A stretch of 26,938 nucleotides of DNA, taken from IMG/VR virus record IMGVR_UViG_3300045968_000421, positions 1 through 26,938 of that record. The stretch is one strand, 5' to 3'. The position numbers and the translations under genes are program-made. This DNA is from a virus. Shown here piece after piece: positions 6,700 to 13,275 of the stretch (its first letter is position 1; every line of letters begins with the position of its first letter). Below the pieces are notes generated by a model. It was not told the DNA's origin and did not search any database. It saw nothing but the letters and a program-made list of their open reading frames with translations.

Positions 6700-6968
6700 T
6701 CCTCCTCCTGGCCCTGGCAGGAGCCTCGCCAGCCGCAGGGAAGGACCTTCCCCGCAGTCAGGAGCCCCCACCCCCTCCGCGGCCCTTGGTGACCGTCCCT
6801 GCGGAGGCCTTTGCCCATCCCGGATCGCCTCGGACCAGGTGGAGGAGCACCAACCAGATCATCGAGGAGTATCGAACCCCCGGAACCGGGCGGTCGGACT
6901 TCGTCGACCAGAGAGGGAGAAGGATCGATTGCTATCGGTCATTCACCGGAAGGGTAGACTGCCGATGA
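6681..6968 (+). CDS. small secreted protein, 95 aa
   Basis: GTG at 6681 follows GGAGGAGGG at 8-10 nt and gives a compact signal peptide (GRHSLILLLALAGASPAAG, cleavage near residue 20). ATG at 6663 would add six residues in front. The mature part is Pro-rich at first, then basic, and ends with two cysteines (RIDCY and VDCR) that may pair in the periplasm. It overlaps the previous gene by 19 nt and the next by ATGA. It is the third exported product of this block. Confidence 0.6.
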   Translation: MGRHSLILLLALAGASPAAGKDLPRSQEPPPPPRPLVTVPAEAFAHPGSPRTRWRSTNQIIEEYRTPGTGRSDFVDQRGRRIDCYRSFTGRVDCR

Positions 6969-7141
6969 TGATCCCGATCTGGAGGACCAAGGACGGTAGG
7001 CTCATCCCGGTCAACCAGATGAGCGAGTCGCACCTCCGCAACTCCATCAACCTCATCCTCCGATCTGGTGGCCGGTGGAGGGGGGATCAACTGAATGGCC
7101 TCCTGATCGAACTCGAGATCAGGAGGATCACCGGACGATGA
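6965..7141 (+). CDS. small phage protein with WxTKDGRxIPV motif, 58 aa
   Basis: ATG at 6965 overlaps the previous stop. The sequence IWRTKDGRLIPVNQMSESHL, then a helix around NSINLI, matches a pattern I recognise from many short phage proteins of unknown function (W-x-TKDG-x-x-IPV-x-x-M-x-x-x-HL). The remainder is basic and helical. The stop codon is followed at once by the third two-hairpin element. Confidence 0.6.
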   Translation: MMIPIWRTKDGRLIPVNQMSESHLRNSINLILRSGGRWRGDQLNGLLIELEIRRITGR

Positions 7142-7203
7142 GCGAAACCTCCCCTCGAGGGGAGGTCGTCACGACGTGGTGGTCGTGACCTGAATGAGCA
7201 GCC
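7142..7203 (+). promoter_or_regulatory. two-hairpin RNA element, copy 3
   Basis: GCGAAACC leads into CCTCCCCTCGAGGGGAGG (7148-7165), identical to copy 2. The second hairpin is GTCACGAC (7168-7175), loop GTGGTG, GTCGTGAC (7182-7189), a perfect 8-bp stem. The tail CCTGAATGAGCAGCC ends 21 nt before the next ATG. Compensating stem changes relative to copy 2 support a paired RNA form. Confidence 0.75.
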
Positions 7204-7224
7204 AACACCGAAGGAGCATACGGA

Positions 7225-7605
7225 ATGAAGAAAATTTCAAAGGGCGACGTTTCCAAGCTTGAGGAGATCGTGGCCGATCTTACCAGCAAGAAGACGGATG
7301 TCGAGACGGCAATCGAAAAGGCCAACGAGGCCATCGTGGAGGCCAACGCCGCCATCGAGGAGTACAACGGCCATCTGGAGGAGGCCGAGGCTCTCCGCGA
7401 CTCGGTGGTCGGAGCCATCGAGGAGTACGTCGGAGACAAGTCGGAGAAGTGGCAGGAGGGCGACGCCGCCGCCTCCTACGAGGACTGGAAGGGAGAGTGG
7501 GAGGGCATCGACTTCTCCGAGGTCGATCCGATCGAGGAGCTGACCGCTCCGGACATGGACCACTCCTCCGAGCTCGAGGGCCTGCCCCAGGAGGTATCGC
7601 TGTGA
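7225..7605 (+). CDS. coiled-coil protein, 126 aa
   Basis: ATG follows GAAGGAGCATACGG. Residues about 8-70 form a long heptad-type helix rich in Ala, Glu and Lys (IVADLTSKKTDVETAIEKAN, then EAIVEANAAIEEYNGHLEEA). The rest is acidic and largely disordered, with Asp and Glu clusters and a Trp pair. A cytoplasmic, oligomeric protein is expected. The next gene is coupled by GTGA. No family is recognised. Confidence 0.65.
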   Translation: MKKISKGDVSKLEEIVADLTSKKTDVETAIEKANEAIVEANAAIEEYNGHLEEAEALRDSVVGAIEEYVGDKSEKWQEGDAAASYEDWKGEWEGIDFSEVDPIEELTAPDMDHSSELEGLPQEVSL

Positions 7606-7880
7606 GACTGGTCAATCTGGAAATCAATCCCCTCGACGCGGGAGGGATAAGGGTCAAGGCAATCTCCCGGTTCTCCGGGGAGGAGCACGAGATGGTCCTG
7701 CCAATGTCCCTGGACGAGTTCGGCAAGGCCCTCGAGGACTGGGAAGCCAGGAGGGTCCCCATCCAGGAGGCCTTCCCGACGCTCACCGATCAGCAGCGGG
7801 AGTTCCTCATGACGGGGAGCACCCAGGAGGAATGGGACAAGGCATTCCCGGAAGACGATGAGGACGAGAAGGGAGACTGA
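7602..7880 (+). CDS. conserved phage protein, AFP..REFL.TG..EEWD type, 92 aa
   Basis: GTG at 7602 overlaps the previous stop and follows GGAGG. The N-terminus is a beta-rich stretch (LVNLEINPLDAGGIRVKAIS). The C-terminal half (IQEAFPTLTDQQREFLMTG, then EEWDKAFPEDDED) matches a motif I have seen in many small phage proteins encoded among replication-region genes. Function is unknown. The acidic tail could interact with a basic partner. Confidence 0.65.
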   Translation: MRLVNLEINPLDAGGIRVKAISRFSGEEHEMVLPMSLDEFGKALEDWEARRVPIQEAFPTLTDQQREFLMTGSTQEEWDKAFPEDDEDEKGD

Positions 7881-7881
7881 T

Positions 7882-8211
7882 GTGAAGGTAACGATCGAGT
7901 TCGACGCCGACGAGGAGACGGTCCAGAAGGTTCTGGCCCTCCTCTCCGGGAAGCCGGCGACGATCCCTCCCCTCGAGGGGAGGCCAAAGCGAAGGAAGGC
8001 CGGTCACCCCTACCGGGGAGACAAGGGACTGGTCGATGTCATATTCGGCATCGTCAACGACAGGGGAGGAGAGGCCCGCCTGTCCGAGATCAAGCGAGAC
8101 GTGAGAAAGCTCAAGGCCTGGAAGACGACCAGCATCTCCGCGGCCATCCACATCCTCAAGCGATCCGGGAAGCTGGCCAAAGCCAACGGGGTCTACACGA
8201 TCCAGCACTAG
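7882..8211 (+). CDS. winged-helix-like protein, 109 aa
   Basis: GTG at 7882, one base after the previous stop, follows GGGAG; the ATG at 7880 runs straight into TGA. A short N-terminal alpha/beta part (VKVTIEFDADEETVQKVLAL) and a basic linker (RPKRRKAGH) precede a winged helix. Its helices are VDVIFGIVN, LSEIKRDVRKL and TSISAAIHILKRSGKL, and the wing strand is KANGVYTI. It is probably DNA-binding. The linker codons at 7966-7983 spell the same 18-bp palindrome as element hairpin 1. It is the last gene before the terminator at 8269. Confidence 0.7.
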   Translation: MKVTIEFDADEETVQKVLALLSGKPATIPPLEGRPKRRKAGHPYRGDKGLVDVIFGIVNDRGGEARLSEIKRDVRKLKAWKTTSISAAIHILKRSGKLAKANGVYTIQH

Positions 8212-8220
8212 AGTTGGAAG

Positions 8221-8246
8221 GGGGGAGGGCTCTTAACCCCTCCCCC
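8221..8246 (+). promoter_or_regulatory. hairpin upstream of terminator, 9-bp stem
   Basis: GGGGGAGGG (8221-8229) pairs perfectly with CCCTCCCCC (8238-8246). No T run follows directly. It stands 22 nt before the terminator stem and may protect the 3' end or support termination. Confidence 0.55.
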
Positions 8247-8268
8247 TCATCGAGCTCTAATTGCTCGG

Positions 8269-8298
8269 GAGAAGGGACAATAGTCCGCTTCTCTTTTT
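8269..8298 (+). terminator. rho-independent terminator
   Basis: GAGAAG-GGAC (8269-8278), loop AATA, then GTCC-g-CTTCTC (8283-8293) with a single bulged G, followed by TTTTT. This would end the transcript of the 7225-8211 genes or lower readthrough into the gene at 8355. Confidence 0.75.
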
Positions 8299-8354
8299 CT
8301 CTGATCTGGCCTAGTCTGGTCAGGTCACCCAACGTCATCAGAAGGAGTTAAAAC

Positions 8355-8924
8355 GTGACGAAACTGCAAGACGAAATCAATGCCATGACCTCTACGGCCC
8401 AGCTGGTCGGGTTCTACAACCAGATCGCCAACGATCACGACAAGCCTCAGGTCAAGAGGTTCAAGACCATAGAGGAGGGGCGCGACAAGGCGTACCATCT
8501 GGCCTGGACCCTGGGCCTAGACGAAGAGGCTCCAGGCGCCGGCAACACCGAGGAGGAGGCCACCGAAGCCAAGCCCAATGGCGGGAAGGCCAAGGCCCCT
8601 GCCAAGGCCAAGGGGAAGGCAGCCAAGCCGGCCAAGGAGAAGGAGCCCAAGGAGAAGGCCGCCAAGCCGGCCAGGGAGGACCAGGAGAAGGGACCTCTCG
8701 ACACCCGGGTGGGAACCCACAAGCACAAGGTCGTCGAGCTCCTGCTAGCCTCCAATGGCAAGGGGGTTGGCCTGAAGGACCTGGCCAAGAAGGTCTACGG
8801 ATCGGAGGAGAGCCTCGGCAACGTCAAGATGGTGCTCAAGGGCGTCAAGAAGAGTTGCGACGAGAACCCCAGGTTCAAGTTCTCGATCGACAAGGAGACT
8901 GCCTCCCTGACCAAGGTTCGCTAG
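8355..8924 (+). CDS. winged-helix protein with H1-like Lys/Ala-rich linker
   Basis: A 189-residue protein. GTG at 8355 follows AAGGAGTTAAAAC. Residues 11-52 (STAQLVGFYNQIA, then VKRFKTIEEGRDKA) match a motif of phage and plasmid proteins that often begin with TxxxLVxxYN. Residues 71-112 are a Lys/Ala/Pro-rich linker resembling histone H1. Residues 121-187 repeat the C-terminal domain of the 1730 gene: HKHKV, KDLAKKVYG and NVKMVLKGVKK align directly. It is probably a nucleoid- or transcription-acting DNA-binding protein. It starts a new segment after the terminator. Confidence 0.75.
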   Translation: MTKLQDEINAMTSTAQLVGFYNQIANDHDKPQVKRFKTIEEGRDKAYHLAWTLGLDEEAPGAGNTEEEATEAKPNGGKAKAPAKAKGKAAKPAKEKEPKEKAAKPAREDQEKGPLDTRVGTHKHKVVELLLASNGKGVGLKDLAKKVYGSEESLGNVKMVLKGVKKSCDENPRFKFSIDKETASLTKVR

Positions 8925-8956
8925 GGACGAATGACGTCTGGAAAGGAAGGTCGAGA

Positions 8957-9220
8957 ATGAAGGACGAAGTCCGCTTCTCTCCAAGCGAGAAGAGAATGCT
9001 CGCCATCCTCGAGAAGGAGAGCGAGCCGATCGCGACGACTGACCTAGCGCCGAAATTCTACAAGGGTCGAAAGGGTGGCACGCCGGAACACGCCGTGTCC
9101 ACCGTCGTCTCGGTATCGAGAGCCCTGGAGAAGAAGACGGCGAGAGGGTTCCCATTCAAGGTGCGGAGATCGGAGAGGGCGGGACCCTATCCGATCAAGG
9201 TCTGGATCGATCGAAAGTAA
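8957..9220 (+). CDS. small winged-helix protein, 87 aa
   Basis: ATG at 8957 follows AAAGGAAGG. The sequence SEKRMLAILEKESEPIATTD, then LAPKFYKG, a helix VSTVVSVSRALEKK and a basic wing (FPFKVRRSERAGPYPIKVWI) read as a compact winged helix. The TTDLAPKFYKG stretch resembles DLAKAVYG and DLAKKVYG of the 1730 and 8355 proteins, so the three may be related. It is likely DNA-binding and lies 32 nt after the 8355 gene. Confidence 0.7.
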   Translation: MKDEVRFSPSEKRMLAILEKESEPIATTDLAPKFYKGRKGGTPEHAVSTVVSVSRALEKKTARGFPFKVRRSERAGPYPIKVWIDRK

Positions 9221-9226
9221 ACCAAA

Positions 9227-9250
9227 GGGGCGGGGAATGACCCCCGCCCC
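9227..9250 (+). promoter_or_regulatory. GC-rich hairpin before the helicase gene
   Basis: GGGGCGGGG (9227-9235) pairs perfectly with CCCCGCCCC (9242-9250) around AATGAC. AAAACC rather than a T run follows. It lies between the 8957 gene and the helicase start, so an attenuating or mRNA-stabilising role is possible. Confidence 0.6.
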
Positions 9251-9277
9251 AAAACCATGGAAAAAGGAACGAGAGAC

Positions 9278-10741
9278 GTGAAGAAGTACAAGCCGAAGAG
9301 GAAGCCCAGAGCCCACCAGGCAGAGGCCCTCGACAACATGAAGGGAAGGGAGGCGTACGGCCTGTTCATGGCCATGCGCACCGGCAAGACCAAGACGACC
9401 ACCGACGACTTCGGCAGGCTGTGGGCCGCCGGCGAGGTGGACGACTTCCTCCTGATTGCTCCCGCCGGGGTCTACAAGACCTGGCCAGAGGAGATGGACA
9501 AGGACCTGGACCCCCTCCTCGAGGGAGAGCTGGACAAGCTCCTGTGGGGCTCCGGCTCCTCCAAGACTGCCAAGGGGGAGGAGGCCATCGACGAGTTCAT
9601 CGCCAGGAGGAAGAAGGGCGACCGTCCTCGGGCCATGTTCATCAACGTCGAGGCCCTCTCCACGGTGGAGAGAGCCCAGCGGCTGGTCTCGGAGTTCGTC
9701 CGGCAGCGCCGCTGCTACGTGGCCATCGACGAGAGCACCAGCATCAAGGAGGGAAGGAGCAAGCGAAGCAAGTTCCTGATCACCAAGGTTGCCCCCTTTG
9801 CCACGTACCGCCGGATCCTGTCCGGCCTGCCCACTCCCCAGAGCCCGCTGGACATCTACGCCCAGTTTGCCTTCCTCCAGCCCCAGAAGCCGCTGGGCTT
9901 CTCTTCCTTCGTCAACTTCCGGGCCCGGTACGCCGTGGTCCGGAGACAGCAGATGGGTGCCCGGTGGTTCGACCTGATCGTCGGCTATCGGTTCCAGGAA
10001 GAGCTGGCGGAGAAGATCAGGGACCATAGTTTCCGGGTCACGCTCGAGGACTGCTACGACCTCCCCGAGAGCGACTATCAGATCAGGCACGTTGCCCTGA
10101 CCAGGGAGCAGAAGGACGTCTATGGTCAGCTTCGAGACAGGGCCGTGGCCGTGCTCTCCGAGACGGAGAAGGTCACTGCTGATCTGGTCATCACCCAGCT
10201 GCTTAGGATGCACCAGGTGCTCTCCGGGGTGGCGGTCGACTCGACTGGGAAGATGCACGCCATCCCGGAAAACCGCACGGGCGAGCTGTTGGACCTCCTC
10301 GAGGAGTACGACGGCAAGGCCGTGATCTGGTGCGCCTACGACGTCTCCGTCCGGCAGGTCGTCGAGCAGCTCGAGAGGAAGTACGGCGAGGGCTCCGTCG
10401 CCCGGTTCTGGGGAGGCAATGCCAACACCCGGGAGGAGGAGGAGAGGGCCTTCAAGAACGATCCCGAGTGCCGGTTCATGGTCGCCACCGCGGCGGCCGG
10501 GGGAAGGGGAAGGACCTGGAGCGTCGCCGACCTGACCGTCTACCACTCCAACACCCACAACCTCGAGCACCGATCCCAGAGCGAGGAGCGGGTCAAGGGC
10601 ATAGGCAAGGAGAGCCGGGCCCTCTACGTCGATCTCGTCTCCCCTGGCACGGTGGACGAGAAGATACTCATGAGCCTGAAGAACAAGATCAACCTGGCGT
10701 CGATCCTCACGGGCGACGAGTGGCGAAAATGGGTGGTGTGA
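9278..10741 (+). CDS. SNF2-type DEAD/DEAH superfamily helicase
   Basis: A 487-residue ATP-dependent DNA translocase of superfamily 2. GTG at 9278 is chosen because AAAAAGGAAC sits 8 nt upstream, as for other genes here; ATG at 9257 lacks such a site. Motifs in order: Q-like HQAEAL (13-18), Walker A AMRTGKTKT (32-40), motif Ia LLIAPAGVYKTW, motif II DEST (151-154, where DEAH is usual), motif III SGLPTPQSPLDIY (from 182), motif V ATAAAGGRGRTW and motif VI SQSEERVKGIGK. The usual second arginine of motif VI (QxxDRxxRxGQ) is Gly here. This gene type is common in phage replication regions, where it probably remodels DNA for replication, recombination or transcription. The next gene overlaps by one base. 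Confidence 0.88.
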   Translation: MKKYKPKRKPRAHQAEALDNMKGREAYGLFMAMRTGKTKTTTDDFGRLWAAGEVDDFLLIAPAGVYKTWPEEMDKDLDPLLEGELDKLLWGSGSSKTAKGEEAIDEFIARRKKGDRPRAMFINVEALSTVERAQRLVSEFVRQRRCYVAIDESTSIKEGRSKRSKFLITKVAPFATYRRILSGLPTPQSPLDIYAQFAFLQPQKPLGFSSFVNFRARYAVVRRQQMGARWFDLIVGYRFQEELAEKIRDHSFRVTLEDCYDLPESDYQIRHVALTREQKDVYGQLRDRAVAVLSETEKVTADLVITQLLRMHQVLSGVAVDSTGKMHAIPENRTGELLDLLEEYDGKAVIWCAYDVSVRQVVEQLERKYGEGSVARFWGGNANTREEEERAFKNDPECRFMVATAAAGGRGRTWSVADLTVYHSNTHNLEHRSQSEERVKGIGKESRALYVDLVSPGTVDEKILMSLKNKINLASILTGDEWRKWVV

Positions 10742-10923
10742 TGACGAGCGAGCACAAGAGAATGAGAGACGGGTTCGCCGCCGCGGTGGAGGAGGTGCTC
10801 AGGGCCTCCCTCGTGGCGGGGGAGAAGATCGAGAGGCGAGAGAACCTGATCGAGATCAGGTTGCCGACCGTCGCCTTCAATGTCATTGTAACGATCAAGA
10901 GGGGGAGCCTGGTCGATGGCTAA
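10741..10923 (+). CDS. hypothetical protein, 60 aa
   Basis: ATG at 10741 shares one base with the helicase stop (TGATGA). The N-terminal two thirds form an amphipathic helix (EHKRMRDGFAAAVEEVLRAS). The end is a pair of strands (LIEIRLPTVAFNVIVTIKRG). It may be a helicase partner by position only. Its end overlaps the next gene by 8 nt. Confidence 0.6.
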   Translation: MTSEHKRMRDGFAAAVEEVLRASLVAGEKIERRENLIEIRLPTVAFNVIVTIKRGSLVDG

Positions 10924-11245
10924 CAGGAAGAAGATCGTCGGGACCCTGGTCGTCATCGGAGTCGATGGCAAGATAGAGGAGAGGCCGATCGAGGTCGGGG
11001 ACGTGGCCAAGGAGGTTCGCGCCGTCCTCGACGATCACCTGGAGGCGGTTCCGTACTTCTCCCAGTACAAGGGGAAGAGGTGCGTCGCCTTCTGCGGGGA
11101 GAACGGCAAGAGGAAGGGCCTGGCCCCGAACCTGCTGGCGACTACCATATGGCAGCTGGAGTTCCCCCCTCCCCACAACCAGGACTACATCGCCGGACCG
11201 GTGGCCATCGTCCACGGGCCGGCCAACTTCATGAGGGCACTATGA
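10916..11245 (+). CDS. DUF3846-like protein
   Basis: A 109-residue protein. The N-terminal strand pair (IVGTLVVIGVDGKIEERPI), a middle FCGENGKRKGLAPNLLATTI and the end YIAGPVAIVHG follow the DUF3846 pattern of a small phage protein (NExGkxxGLPxNxxAT, then GpvvivG). The function is not established. ATG at 10916 follows GGGGGAGCC. Its stop overlaps the next start (ATGA). Confidence 0.7.
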   Translation: MANRKKIVGTLVVIGVDGKIEERPIEVGDVAKEVRAVLDDHLEAVPYFSQYKGKRCVAFCGENGKRKGLAPNLLATTIWQLEFPPPHNQDYIAGPVAIVHGPANFMRAL

Positions 11246-11694
11246 CATACTACCCGAAGACCTACGAGGAGGTCGAGGCCCTCTGCAGGGAGGTCCACTC
11301 CCTGCTCGACCAGGCCCTCGCCGAGGGCTGGCGGGCACAGGCCAGGGAGAGCCATACCGTCGCCGATATCCTCTCCCGGAAGGGGGAGGAGGACAGCATC
11401 GAGGGCGGGCTGATGTGGGACGACTTCGTGATCCTCCGCCTGCTCCAGAGCATGGCCAGGGCGGACGGGGCCTCGTACCCCCTGTTCTGCATCACCCGAC
11501 ACACCGCCGCAGCGGGCGAGCTGATGAGGCTCTCCCCCCACTACCCCTTGGAGAGGGCCAAGAACGTTCGAATCGAGGAACGGATCTGGGCCATGGACCG
11601 CCTCGCCCACGGGGAGAGACTGGAGCACCCCAACGACGTCACCCCCGGCCATGCCAGGATGTTCTTTCGAGACTTCAAGGCGAGGCGAGGGTGA
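11242..11694 (+). CDS. hypothetical protein, 150 aa
   Basis: ATG at 11242 overlaps the previous stop. The protein is largely helical (YEEVEALCREVHSLLDQALA, then DDFVILRLLQSMARADGA) with aromatic and histidine-rich loops. No catalytic signature is clear. It is coupled on both sides. No family is recognised. Confidence 0.65.
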   Translation: MTYYPKTYEEVEALCREVHSLLDQALAEGWRAQARESHTVADILSRKGEEDSIEGGLMWDDFVILRLLQSMARADGASYPLFCITRHTAAAGELMRLSPHYPLERAKNVRIEERIWAMDRLAHGERLEHPNDVTPGHARMFFRDFKARRG

Positions 11695-11894
11695 AGGACT
11701 ACGACGACCCAGCAATTCGAACTCTTGTCGTCCGGGCCATGGCCTCGGTCTTAATCTCCTCCCAGGTCGACCTCTCCGACGAGGTGGCCTGCTGGAGGAG
11801 GCTGGTTAGGGCGGGGTTCTCCAGGGAGAGCATCGGGGACGTCCTCCCCGAGATCCGATCCACCTGGAGGAGAAAAGGGGGGAGGTCTCGATGA
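11691..11894 (+). CDS. hypothetical protein, 67 aa, last gene of rightward block
   Basis: GTG at 11691 overlaps the previous stop. The product is helical (IRTLVVRAMASVLISSQVDL), with a basic C-terminus (IRSTWRRKGGRSR). Its final codons lie inside the first arm and loop of the terminator that closes the block. No family is recognised. Confidence 0.6.
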   Translation: MKDYDDPAIRTLVVRAMASVLISSQVDLSDEVACWRRLVRAGFSRESIGDVLPEIRSTWRRKGGRSR

Positions 11895-11910
11895 GGCTTC
11901 CCCCCTTTTT
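11873..11910. terminator. bidirectional rho-independent terminator
   Basis: AAAAGGGGGG (11873-11882) pairs with CCCCCCTTTTT (11900-11910). Read rightward, the stem ends in a T run; read leftward, it also ends in TTTT. It lies between convergent units and overlaps the end of the last rightward gene, so it can stop both transcripts. Confidence 0.8.
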
Positions 11911-12256
11911 CGTTTCTAGAAAGCCCGCAGGGGAGGCTCGCCAGAAGCCGCCGCGGGGTCCCGGGCCTCCTACCACGTCCCTGCCCCTTGGTGCGGCCTG
12001 GCGAGCGGTCCCTACAGGCTGGCGAGGCATTTTCCCCATTTCCCCTCCATCTGGTGCGCATCCTGGCGGTCCGAATGCCCGGCCGGGGTACTATCCCCAG
12101 GGCCCGTGCGCCAGAAAGGGGCTCCCCCTCCCTCGAGGAAGGGGAGCCAGGGAGGTCCCCGGGACAGCCTATTCCCCGGGGACCGTGGGCCAGATGGCTC
12201 GAGGGAGGAGAAGCGTCGGCCCATGGGGAGAAGGAGCTTTTACCCCAAAGACGCTC
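11911..12256. other. convergent intergenic region with hairpins
   Basis: No gene is supported across about 345 nt. It holds a perfect 10-bp hairpin, GGTCCCCGGG (12154-12163) with CCCGGGGACC (12175-12184), and an 8-bp stem, GGCTCCCC (12120-12127) with GGGGAGCC (12141-12148). Read leftward, that 8-bp stem is followed by CCCTTTCT. It also holds a spaced inverted repeat, GCTCGCCAG (11937-11945) with CTGGCGAGC (11998-12006). These may help end the late transcript or protect its 3' end. Confidence 0.6.
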
Positions 12257-12952
12257 TCAGGCCCCAGGCACCTTCCCCACCTCTTCCCCCTGGGCATCGA
12301 GCAGCTTGACCTCGATCGGGGAGTCGGAATAGACGGCGATCAGGTACGAGTTGTTCGGCTCCGGCTTGGGGGTCGGCACGGGCTCCTCTACGGACGCCGC
12401 CTTGATCGCCTCGAGGAAGGTCCTGTGGTAGCCGGCGATCTGCTCGTCGCAGTCGTTGCCGTTAACGATCTGCCGGGCGTTGACCGGGTCGTCGTCCTCC
12501 TCGTTGAAATACTGGTCCAGCTTCCTCCCGGTGAACCAGCCCTCCGCCATGCCCCTGAACGTCACCCTAGAGGCGATCAGGGAGTCGAGCGCCATCTCGG
12601 GGTGCGCCACCAGGTCCCGCTCGTCGATAAGGCCGAGCTGGTCGGAGGCATTTCGATAGTTGGTCTCCCAGGTCAGCATCACGAAGCCGCGGCCGATGTA
12701 CGGCCAGTACTCCTTGCCCTGCAGATACTCGTCGGAGCCGTACTCGGTGATCGGCCACATCCGAAAGGCGGTCTCGTGGTAGGCGGTCGCCAGAATGTAG
12801 GCGAGCCACCGAATGTCGGTCATCTCCCCTCCGGCGACCTGATAGTCCCAGACCGCTAGGATGACGTTCTGTCCGTCGACCTGGATCTGCTCCATTGATC
12901 CGGAGAAGAGCTCGGCCCTGACGGCATCGAAATACACGTCCCTGTCAATCAT
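12257..12952 (-). CDS. GH19 chitinase-like endolysin
   Basis: A 231-residue peptidoglycan hydrolase that would cleave the host cell wall at lysis. The core matches the GH19/lysozyme-like type: LATAYHETAFRMWPI (55-68) with the likely catalytic Glu60, YIGRGFVMLTW (about 84-94) and GWFTGRKLDQYF. DPVNARQIVNG follows. A Pro-rich linker (about 189-200) joins a short C-terminal beta segment that could bind the wall. There is no signal peptide, so release needs a holin; a holin-like gene lies just upstream. Its start overlaps the 39-residue membrane gene by ATGA. Confidence 0.85.
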   Translation of the reverse strand: MIDRDVYFDAVRAELFSGSMEQIQVDGQNVILAVWDYQVAGGEMTDIRWLAYILATAYHETAFRMWPITEYGSDEYLQGKEYWPYIGRGFVMLTWETNYRNASDQLGLIDERDLVAHPEMALDSLIASRVTFRGMAEGWFTGRKLDQYFNEEDDDPVNARQIVNGNDCDEQIAGYHRTFLEAIKAASVEEPVPTPKPEPNNSYLIAVYSDSPIEVKLLDAQGEEVGKVPGA

Positions 12953-13068
12953 TGCTTTGGTCCTTCCAACATCATGGGCGGCCCCGACGGCCAGAATGCC
13001 CAGACCGAGATCGCGACGACGGCGGTCAGGAGGAGGATGGCCAGCATAACCGCTCCCTCCCTGCTCAT
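12949..13068 (-). CDS. 39-residue membrane peptide in lysis cassette
   Basis: ATG at 13068 overlaps the stop of the gene upstream (ATGA), and its stop overlaps the endolysin start (ATGA). The product is a short N-terminus (MSREGAV), one hydrophobic helix (MLAILLLTAVVAISVWAFW) and a small tail. It sits tightly between holin-like and endolysin genes. It could be a holin partner, an antiholin or an inner-membrane lysis factor. The call rests on exact coupling at both ends and hydrophobicity. Confidence 0.65.
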   Translation of the reverse strand: MSREGAVMLAILLLTAVVAISVWAFWPSGPPMMLEGPKQ

Positions 13069-13262
13069 CTGATCCTCGGCAGCCCGATGTCGACGCCGGT
13101 CAGGGCCAGGAGGTCGAGGACGATGATCAGGATGCCGACGACCATCGAGACGATCTTGGCGATCTTGTTCAGTGGCTCCGGGAAGGGGACGTAGTCCGCC
13201 GCCCAGAAGATCAGGCCGACGATGAGGCCGACGATCAGAATGTGAATGAGGATGGTGACCAT
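13065..13262 (-). CDS. holin-like membrane protein, 65 aa
   Basis: ATG at 13262 is preceded by AAAGGAATCGAACC; longer in-frame starts have no ribosome-binding site. There are two membrane helices: residues 3-24 (ILIHILIVGLIVGLIFWA) and 36-57 (VSMVVGILIIVLDLLAL). A PFPEPLNKIAK turn separates them. This layout fits a small two-helix holin that permits endolysin release. It resembles small bacterial and phage proteins of the Thivi_2564 type. The role is inferred from context. Confidence 0.7.
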   Translation of the reverse strand: MVTILIHILIVGLIVGLIFWAADYVPFPEPLNKIAKIVSMVVGILIIVLDLLALTGVDIGLPRIR

Positions 13263-13275
13263 GGTTCGATTCCTT

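Noticed and set aside
9044-10570. 508-codon open frame on the minus strand opposite the helicase
   Set aside because: It is a mirror of the strongly biased GC-rich helicase codons. The protein is Leu/Gly/Val/Asp-rich without motifs, and the plus-strand gene is certain.
11891-12859. 322-codon plus-strand open frame crossing the terminator and endolysin
   Set aside because: It begins inside the terminator and runs antisense to the endolysin; the sequence is low-complexity without domains.
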